In this document: positions 56,061-64,000 of the stretch, piece by piece
Layout of the letters: each line of letters starts with the position of its first letter
Position numbering within the stretch: the first letter of the stretch is position 1
The notes under the pieces: generated by a model
Seen by the model: the letters and a program-made list of their open reading frames with translations, nothing else
Database searches by the model: none
Told to the model about the DNA's origin: nothing
Translations under genes and position numbers: made by a program
Origin: Eumeta japonica
Taxonomy: Eukaryota > Arthropoda > Insecta > Lepidoptera > Psychidae
Length of the DNA: 64,000 bases
NCBI GenBank assembly: GCA_005406025.1
Contig: BGZK01001190.1
Span: forward strand, 124,001 to 188,000
Direction of reading: 5' to 3'

Positions 56061-56880
56061 GAAATGATTCGAGATTTCGATACGACAAGCGTAAAAAAAT
56101 TATCACCTTGAATTTCATTAACAAATCAAGGGGTGTTGCAAGGCGTTAACTTACAGATAGTTGATGAAGAAATGCATGCACATTAAATATATTACGAACG
56201 GTATGTCGCTAACACATATAAGATATATCATGAGACAAAACTTAAAACGGCCTTTTTTCCTGAAAGTTATTACCTTTTCATATGTTGTAATAACAATAGA
56301 TTTAATTTTAATTATGTACTTTATCGTTTAATTGCTCAAAGGAAAAGTGAATTAATGTAATTATAAAGCAAAATTAAAAATAATATATTTTTTTCTATAT
56401 TTTACAAATTGACAAAAAATAGAGGATACAACACTATTGTGGTAAAACAGAAAAATATAACAATCTTTAACTGTGGCCATAGACAGGTTTGGTAATTTCA
56501 AAATATTATTGAAGAAATCTTAAAAATCCAAACTAAACTCTTACTAAAAATATTAGTTATATTTTTTAGTACAACATACAAAGATTACTTGGAAGACGTC
56601 TGAAATTATTATAATGAATTTTCGCAGAAGAATTTTTAGTACAATTGAATAGTAATGCAATATTTTGCTCCCACGAAATCCTCAAAACTGTGCCTAAAAA
56701 AAGCTTTTCTAGCCATCAGTCTGTCTGTCGAGATATTTCTTGTCATTGTCCTTCTATTCCAAGGGGCCTCTTCAAAGGACTTCTAAGATAAGAGCAATGA
56801 CAGAACAGACATAAGAAAGAGTTATCTATTTATACCAATTGTAGAATTAGAATTATATTTAATGAAATAATATATATTTT
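56061..56880. other. AT-rich sequence, no gene seen
   Basis: Nothing recognised. Confidence 0.4.
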
Positions 56881-56969
56881 TTTTGTATAACACAAATAAG
56901 TCAGTTAGTTTGTCTGTCCGCGACTTAACTCAGAGACTCTTAATACTAGAAAGTTGTAATTTGGCAAGC

Positions 56970-57015
<46 letters not shown>

Positions 57016-57185
57016 CGATCACGCCAACAAAGTAGTAGAATAAAATTTTGAAAAAAATTTTTAGGGTTTCTCCCTACACGTAAGGTGGAGATGAATGTTT
57101 TTTTCTTCTGTCCCATGGTGTGGGGTATCGTCGGATAGTTCATTAAAAACTACCGATTTAGGGATTCGCTTACGAATCGTTAAGC
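56881..57185 (+). repeat. Dispersed repeat fragments with (TA)n
   Basis: A (TA)22 tract at 56971-57014 interrupts phrases of repeat character: 'gtctgtccgcgacttaactc', 'taatttggcaagcg' before it, 'cgatcacgccaacaaagtag', 'ctccctacacgtaaggtg' and 'accgatttagggattcgc' after it. It probably is one old interspersed repeat with an expanded microsatellite. Confidence 0.5.
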
Positions 57186-57438
57186 TTTAAAGCGCTAATT
57201 TTTGTTAGTCAAGTATTTTATCTCCACACCAGATAAATGATTTTTCTCGAGTAAGCGAAAAAAGTCAAGACAGTAGCACATATAACGAAATTAAAAGAAA
57301 ATTATCACGGCTAAGCAGGCTTTACAAGTCAACGAGTAATTATCAAATAACTTATAAAATGTACGTGGAGAAGTACAAGGCACTCAATATAAAGTAGTCA
57401 TAAAAAAATTAATCATGTGTTCTTGTGTCTAATCGCAA
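57186..57438. other. Flank of the R1-type LINE, nothing recognised
   Basis: No frame or repeat seen. GCAATT at its right edge (57435-57440) may be one copy of the LINE's target duplication. Confidence 0.35.
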
Positions 57439-60071
57439 TTTTTTTTTAAATCGCCGCCCCCGTGTCCTGGCATCGTTTTGGCATTTTTACTTCTTTCTTG
57501 TATTTCTATTCCTCGTGAACCCTGGATCTTTGTTGGATCACAGGCGCAGTACGGCGAGTCCTTCAACTTAAACCTGTGTAGGTATTGTGCGACCCCGCCG
57601 TATCCCGTAAAGGTTTGCCTTTGACCGTAAGACTTTGCCTTCTATTCGGCTTCCGTCGGTGTATATATGCGGCCCGACCACAGCGAGACGGTCCAAGGTT
57701 TGGGAGTCCATGTCCTCCACACTCTCGTGCCCGATCTTGGGCACGTGCGCGGGGTGAGGCAAATCGCCGAAATACACAAGCCTCTCGAATTCCCGGTGGA
57801 CAAAGTTGTCCCCCAAGTCTTTACCGCGCTTCATCTCGTATAACCAGGCCGCTTCCCTCAGTCTAATATCGAGAAAGAGCAGCCCCACGAGAATCAGCGT
57901 GGAATGCAGAGACATTATGCTGTTTGCCCAGCATGCCTTAAGAGCGACGCTGCGCTGGACAGCGTCAAGCATCTTTTGCACGCCGAGCTTCCTCGTCGCC
58001 GGTGCCCAAGTGCACGATGCGTACAGAACGATAGGCTCTATCACGGTAATGTATATGGTCCTCACGACCTCCGGACTCAGACCCCACGTCGTCTTGGCTT
58101 TTATAAAGCATTTATAAATGTTTGCAACCTTTTTACTAGCCTTGGCGACATGAGGAATGAACGCCAGCGTCCTATCTATGGTCAGACCAAGGAAGCGTAT
58201 TTCACCGACCAGGCTAATTTGCTCGCCATTCATGCGCACCACTTGGTCGTCATATTTCAGCTTTTTGGTCAGCACTATTGAATTTGTTTTCGATGGCGTG
58301 AACCTCAGCTTGTTTCTGACTCCCCAGCAGTGCACGCAAGCTAAAGCACGGTTGACCTCCTCCTCGATCGACGAAGCCGACTGTTCGGAGAACATGAGGA
58401 CCACATCGTCCGCGAATGCCTGCACATATACGCCGAGTTCCCCGAGTTCTTGGAGTAAGGAGTCCAGAATCAGGTTTCAAAGGTTGAACCGGCTATAGAG
58501 CCCTGTATACAACCCTTCAAAATCCTTTTCCTGCACTCCTCTCCAGCGTACCTGACGATAACCTCCCGGCCTCGAAGGTATCCCCGAACCATGCCATTGA
58601 GGTTTACTGGGCAATTTTGAGCACGCAGCTGAGTCTCCAACGCCGGCCAACCACGCATTGTCGAAGGCACCCTCTATGTCCAATGACATCATTAAGATAA
58701 TCTTTTGGAGATTTTACTCTTTGTTGATGTATGTCATTAGATCATAGAGGAGGTCCTCCTTCCCGCGCTGTGACATGAAACCATACTGCGTCGCTTGTAG
58801 CTTTGACATTAAATGCCATTAGAGGCGTTCGACCAGCACCCTTTCCACTATTTTGCCCAGCACAGTGAGCAGAGCGATAGGACGGTAAGACTTTGGACGG
58901 GCGTAGTCTTCCTTGCCCGTCTCACCTTAATGGCAGCCACCTTTCAGGCCCGGGGAAAGTATCCCAGCTCAAGGCACTTATTGGCCATCGCTAGGAACAA
59001 TCCTAGGTCCCGGAAAATCGCCGCCTGGCATATGTCCGACGTGAACCCATCAATGCCTGGGGCCTTCCGAGGGTGAAATACTTTAAGAGCGCTCCTAACC
59101 TCGGCCCCGGTAAAAGGTGAGTCCACCTCGCGCAGATCCTCCAAAGTTTCAGGTGGTTGACTACCCCCGTCGGGTCGCCTTCTGACCTCCGTACGATACG
59201 GATCGTCAGTATCGATCCGGTCATTAGAGAAAAAGGTTTCCGCCAAGAGCTCGCTCAGGTCGCTGGCTCGTCCGGACCTAACACTTGTCCCGAGTCAGTT
59301 TTAAGTAGAACATCCTCCCTGTTTTTTCCCGTTTCCCTGATGACCCTGTAGATGCCGTCCCACAGGCTCTCTCCGTTCTGTACAGAGCAAAACCACTTCC
59401 AGCTTGTGGTCTGCGCCTCTGCTATTGCCCTTTCGTAAGCCTCCCTAGCTTGCACATATTCCCCGACCACGTACTCCCGCCTGCTGGGGGCCGCGTTTTG
59501 GATGCGCCGATCCTTAATGTGCGCTTCCCGTTTCAGCCCCTCTAACTCGGGACTCCACCAAAGAGGTTTCAGTCCGCGCGCTTTCGAGCTTTTACGCGGA
59601 ATCGCAGCGTTGCAAGCTTGTCGGATGCACTCAGTGTAAGTCTCCACAACCTCATCGAGTTCATCGCACGAGCCAACAGATTTCACCATCTCGACGGTCA
59701 GAGTCCGTTCGTTTAGAACAACATCCATTGCTGCGACCATCGACCCTTTGCCGTATTGTAGACTCGTGTAGCAGAGAGAGGTCGAGAGCCGGATCGTCTC
59801 TCCACCCACACGGCAAACGTCAGCTCGTTATGGTCCGAGGATCAAGTCTCGGACCACCTGCCCTCCCTCTGCTCGATCCAGTAGAGCGAAGCTGCACGCA
59901 GTCACATCCACCACGCTCCGGAGGAGACGATCCCCACTATACACCTCGAACGTGGGCGTGTTGCCCTCGTTCAGAGTGTACAGTCCCTCAGAATCGAGGA
60001 AATCGTAAAGATCAACACCGCGCGCATCATTGCTTTCGCTGCCTCACCATACGCTCCATGCGTATGGTGGG
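57439..60071 (-). mobile_element. R1-type LINE, 5'-truncated and frameshifted
   Basis: Minus strand, from 60071: end of an APE endonuclease (NDARGVDLYDFLDS; LYTLNEGNTPTFEVYSGDR; RLLRSVVDVTAC), then an RT linker (ACNAAIPRK, PLWWSPEL, 59255-59809). RT motifs follow: KAPGIDGFTSDIC (59035), SLDIEGAFDNAWLAG (motif A, ~58690), GCIQGSIAG (motif B, ~58510), FADDVVLMFS (motif C, 58420), FLGLTIDR, YASCTWAPAT, and YTDGSRIEGKV (RNase H start). The frame shifts at least at ~59835, ~59250, ~58940 and ~58480. RNase H stops after SRIEGK; a GC-rich 3' UTR and poly-A (T run 57439-57447) follow, so there is an internal 3' deletion. GCAATT flanks both ends (57435 and 60072). Confidence 0.9.
60045..60069. repeat. 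Hairpin at the LINE 5' end
   Basis: CACCATACGC (60045-60054) and GCGTATGGTG (60060-60069), loop TCCAT, directly at the 5' terminus of the R1-type LINE. It may record snap-back of the growing cDNA at the end of insertion. Confidence 0.7.
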
Positions 60072-62023
60072 GCAATTATTAACATAAAATGGCTTGTGTT
60101 CAACTGCAACCAAAAAAAATGAAACACTTTTCTCTTAAATTAATGAAACCAAACATTAGGAAGAAGACAATTTATATAGCTAAGTTTATTACTAATATAG
60201 CAAATCAATAACTATTCTAAAAATTATTCTAAAAATGAAAACTTCTTCGACACTATTAACTACTCAATAAATAGAAAAAAACTACGCGTTGTTAAAAAAA
60301 CTGGCAACAATGGCAGTAAAATAGTTGAATCACTCCTAAAGAAAAAAAAAGAGCGGTGTCGAGGAACACCTGATTGGAACGAAATTTTTTTTGCATTATA
60401 TTTTGTTTATCAAATAACAGGAAGAGCGAAATAAATTATCAACTTTTGACAATAATTAAAGAAGGAATACAAAATAATATTTTTAACAAAACATTCGTTT
60501 AATTAAAATTCGATACAATGCATACAAAGTAGTGAATTATATCAAAAAACACTAATTAAGGCACTAAACTGAACTATCTTTTTTTTAATGTAAAAACCTT
60601 TTGAAATTCGTCAAACTGCTCTATTATGTAATTTTTAAAGTCGATAGATGTCACTTTTATGTTTATGAAATGAGTTTATTAAAGACTAAAAAATTGAACA
60701 CACCGTCTTCAGAAATGAATAAAAATAATCATAAGCAAATTACCTCAATTACATTATTGTTCATTACAAATACATATAACATTATAATAGATAGATATTT
60801 TTAACAAAATATTTAAAAATGAATTCAGTGTCGCGTCGCCCGGGGTTGCCGTAACACTTATCTGTTAGAGAAAGGCCGAGAGTCGCTAAAAATCGAATGG
60901 AGGGGGCATGACGTTTTTTTTCCTTACGTGATGATTTCTACCAACTAGCACATCCCGCAGGTCGCGATTTAATTTCAGTTTTTTATTTATCTATATCATT
61001 ATCATAATAATCAGTGAATGCTCTATAACTACCAAGGTGGAGGTTACGTCACTTTCATGTCGTATCTACCCTTGAAAAGAGCAACGAACAAAGAACAACA
61101 ATCGCTGTGATAAACAATGCCTACTCAAAGTGCACAGCTACACGATTAACAGCGCCCGCTGAAAATGTTTTGAGAGTACCTAACGATTACACCACACAAT
61201 CTTAATAATGAATTACTCACTTATTTATTACTTGTAAGTTTTATTCTGTTTGATTTATTGATTTAAAAACTGAGAAGTTTTAATATATTCATTTATGTAT
61301 TTGATATATATTGTGCAGTTGTGTGTAACGTTTAGTTACGAAATGTCGAATGACTTTCAATTTTACTCTTAACGTGATCAAGTTCTAAAATATTTTTGAC
61401 CTCATAATAGTAAGTATTATAATAAATAAGGGTTATTTAAACAATGGCATGTTTGTTCATTGTTATCAAATACTGGCCATATTTTAAGATTGCCCATTGT
61501 ATCATAATAGTCATTTTAACAGCTCAAACGTTCAACTGGACGGACAAACATTCAAATAAACATACATTCATACAAATAATAATTAAGAAAAATATAAATA
61601 TTTCATTGTGAAATCAAATAAACTCTTTTTAAATGAGGTTGTATTAAAACCTACCAAGTATGAAAATGGCGATTTACTATGTTTCATCTTTTGTACTCTT
61701 TGATTAAGATGTCATTACGCTTTAAAGGATAATTTTTCTCGCAACTTTAGCATAAAATATTTAACAATTATTGGAGAGTGGACAGCTCTTCTCGGACAAG
61801 TGCTTCATATAATTGAAATCGAACAACGTTTTAGATAAGTTCCTTCATTTCAACAATTAATTATTTTCTATCTTGATTGTTCCGGATTGAAAGCTAGACG
61901 ATAATAAATACGACGATAAAGAAGCATTTAATTAAATGGTAGATCGTAATACAACAGGTAAGATGAAACGACTAAAGAAATTAATATAAACAATCTTGTC
62001 AAACATCAAATCATCCTTTTATC
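60072..62023. other. AT-rich sequence, no gene seen
   Basis: 60830-60960 and 61020-61180 are slightly GC-richer. The frame 60601-60804 has no domain. Confidence 0.4.
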
Positions 62024-62265
62024 ATGGATCATATATCAAACAAAATATTTAAGCTTGCTTTCCAGCTTTCGAGTGTAAAACATCCTTTGATAATTAACGA
62101 ACTACTGACTTTTCAAATTGATCAAATCCTGTTAGACCAGGGTCGAAGCCGTCAAAAAAAATTAAAAACGAAAAAAAATTATAGTAGAATGAAACCCATT
62201 GGAAAAGGAAGGTTACACCACCCAAATGAGAGGAAAAACAAATTACGGTCGATCTGAGGTTGGGA
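62024..62265. other. Lys-rich frame of unknown status
   Basis: A 77-codon plus-strand frame (62024-62257) with a basic, Lys/Arg-rich end (RQKKLKTKKN). No family recognised. It directly precedes the dispersed repeat and may belong to it. Confidence 0.15.
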
Positions 62266-62900
62266 AGGGGTAGGGGGTGCGTTTTTAAGGGTAAAAATCG
62301 GTTAATCTTGATTTACGGCAAAACTACAAGTCCTATCGAAAAAAGTCAAATGGCAAAGTTGTAGGTATTAATAAGATCTACAAATTTTGTATTTAGACTT
62401 TTTCTCCTTAACCTCAAAATTCATGTAAAAAATGCAAAAAACCACATTTTTGGTTTTTTATTTTTATCTTTATCAAAAAAATTTTTTTTTTTATGAAATT
62501 TGGTGAAAAGTTACCCATTTATATCCCAAACACGCTGGAATTTTTTAATTTAAAATATTTATTTTTCACCTATTTTTACTCGATATCGAAAAAACACTAA
62601 TTTTCGATCGAAAATTCCCGTCAAAATATCATATTTTTCAAAAAGTCGGTAGCCTTTTGTTCGTTGAAATCTCTACTTTCTGATGGTGTAAAAAATATAC
62701 ATTTTATTGAAAATTTATTCAGAAAATACAAAATAACGAAAAGTGATAAAATTTGAATTTTTTTCATCTTTATGTTTTCTTTTGAGATATTTATCACAAT
62801 TTTACTTTAATTACTCGAAAAACGTTTGGTTCTATGTTTTATTAATGAACAAAAAATTACAAATCCATTGAACATAAATATTACAAAAACACCATTGTTA
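62266..62900 (+). repeat. Dispersed A/T-rich repeat of known type
   Basis: Begins GGGTAGGGGGTGCGTTTTTA; phrases 'gggtaaaaatcggttaatct', 'gatttacggcaaaactacaa', 'gtcctatcgaaaaaagtcaa' and 'aaagttgtaggtattaataa' recur in insect genomes, and similar A-rich wording occurs at 40243-40450. It lies beside the CXC pseudogene, whose 3' side it would form if both belong to one element. Confidence 0.45.
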
Positions 62901-63081
62901 TAACTATTAAAATAGGATTAAAGGCGATTTTAATAAAAAATGTGACTATTACTATTTAATCCTGCAAAATAATGTTGATTTAATATCTATATTTTTATTG
63001 ATTACAGTATACATAATATAAAATTTGAAAGCATTAATTTTAATATTTATCAAAAATTTATGAAATAACTTTCGATACAAA
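62901..63081. other. AT-rich spacer, nothing recognised
   Basis: Short spacer before the pseudogene. Confidence 0.4.
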
Positions 63082-64000
63082 TTATTTATTTATGTTTCCG
63101 TCTTTTGATGGTATTTCTTCATCGTCAGATTCGAGAGGCTTTTCTGGTTGATCTTCGACATCTTCAAGACTATCACCGTCTTCGTCTTCAACATTATTTC
63201 CAGTCTGCATCGATTCATGGTCCGGAATTTCCTCTAGATCATTAATGATTTCCTCGTAGATTTGCTTCTCTACATTAGCGCATTTTTCAGAACCATGGCA
63301 ATTAGAACATAAATTTGTGCACTTTAAACCATGTTTTCTACAGCCACATTTCAAATTATTACACCCAGTTTCACAGCTGCAGCAAATAGTTTTAACAATA
63401 CCTCGGAATTAATTCCATTTCAGTTAATTTAGGCATAATTCCACGTTCATGTTTCTTCCAGCCCCAATCTGTTACTGTCAATTCGTTACCTAGCCACGTT
63501 TGAAGCTGATAATACGCCCTGTAACAATGTTGTTCGGCTGCACCTTCTGTGGGTGGGAGATTTGCTAATATGAAAGATGCTTTAATTTTTGCCAATTGAT
63601 ATTTTGAAATCTTAATTGATTAAGTGTAATATTCTCGTTTTACATTTATAAATAGATTTTATTAATTGTAATCCATTTTCTTTTATGTCGTCTTTGCTTA
63701 CATCTTTTTAAAAATATATGAGCCGACTTCGACAAATTCTTATCGCCTAATAATGAATTTACGATAGTTTTTGCCTTTTCCGGCAAATCCGGACGTTGTA
63801 TCACAACCAGAAAAGCAATGCAGAAATGCAACGATGTTTTTGACTGATTCATATTTGAAACTATTAGACGTGAAAAAAGATCTTTTATATTTCCAGAACC
63901 GGGCTTGAGAAAATAAATTTGATGATTATTAGAATTTAATTGATTTAAAGGACCAAAAGATCAATATCTTGACCTACAACAATGACAGTTTTATTGGTAT
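63082..64000 (-). pseudogene. Broken gene, GCDTT/CXC family of unknown function
   Basis: Minus strand, running off the right edge. From 63998: VIVVGQDIDLLVL (an acidic DxD motif of the kind found in PIN-like nucleases), then IYFLKPGSGNIKDLFSR, then in a shifted frame FLHCFSGCDTTSGFAGKGK (the hallmark GCDTT), LPEKAKTIVNSLLGDKN, and SAHIFLK. After another shift come ANLPPTEGAAEQHCYRAYYQ, LQTWLGNELTVTDWGWK (63595-63392), and after a +1 shift at ~63395 CCSCETGCNNLKCGCRKHGL then CTNLCSNCHGSEKCAN, a CXC-like cysteine cluster, ending in an acidic tail (63354-63082). I know this order from uncharacterised invertebrate proteins. A stop after LLVL, plus three frameshifts, make it a pseudogene. The nuclease idea is inference. 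Confidence 0.75.

Noticed and set aside
57585..58498. Several plus-strand frames of 90-125 codons
   Set aside because: Antisense shadows of the GC-rich R1-type LINE on the minus strand.
57439..60071. 28S rDNA around the R1-type LINE
   Set aside because: Flanks are AT-rich unique DNA and show no rRNA sequence.

Overview
This window is AT-rich, gene-poor eukaryotic DNA, and the repeats point to a moth or butterfly (Lepidoptera). The evidence is: non-autonomous Helitrons ending in a GC hairpin plus CTAG; two dispersed repeats whose wording I recognise as lepidopteran (about 3440 and 32005; about 35398); Jockey-type, R1-type and other LINEs; and several decayed mariners. No intact host protein-coding gene, rRNA, tRNA or CRISPR array was found. 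Nearly every long reading frame belongs to a broken mobile element, so the window is best read as intergenic or intronic sequence that collects transposons.

Layout. 1-7.3 kb: unique AT-rich DNA with repeat tails, an 82-bp inverted repeat (3708) and degenerate GGAATC-type repeats. 7.3-9.5 kb: a 102-bp solo-LTR-like element and a 5'-truncated Jockey-type LINE (minus). 10-21.3 kb: hairpins, a 136-bp quasi-palindrome (13232), a mariner fragment (14554), two Helitrons (15147-15984 and 20073-21278) and microsatellites. 21.9-24.4 kb: a mariner split by a LINE that is flanked by a 7-bp target-site duplication. 24.5-29.1 kb: a decayed Ty3/gypsy element (minus) with gag, protease, RNase H and integrase remnants but no reverse transcriptase core; a Helitron-like piece lies in the gap. 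29-36.8 kb: mostly unique DNA with hairpins and dispersed repeats. 36.9-40.2 kb: six ~118-bp tandem repeats lead straight into a PIF1-family (Helitron-type) helicase gene broken by one frameshift, followed by a ~757-bp inverted repeat. 41-42.2 kb: a nearly full-length decayed mariner (minus), then a possible 5' exon. 44.5-45.3 kb: GC-rich LINE 3' end plus LTR-like DNA. 47.2-51.4 kb: two LINE reverse-transcriptase fragments, a Helitron-like repeat and a hairpin cluster. 52.6-57.2 kb: more repeats and a GC-rich unique block. 57.4-60.1 kb: an R1-type LINE (minus) with APE-endonuclease tail, RT and partial RNase H. 62.2-64 kb: a dispersed repeat and a broken gene of an uncharacterised invertebrate family (acidic DxD motif, GCDTT motif, CXC-like cysteine cluster), running off the window.

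The parts do not form a working pathway. Interaction is by nesting (LINE in mariner; Helitron piece in gypsy) and by structure: many perfect short hairpins and long quasi-palindromes recur. The most unusual loci are the helicase/tandem-repeat/inverted-repeat cluster at 36.9-40.2 kb and the CXC/GCDTT pseudogene at 63-64 kb. Coordinates of decayed elements are approximate to some tens of bases, and reading frames were judged by eye.
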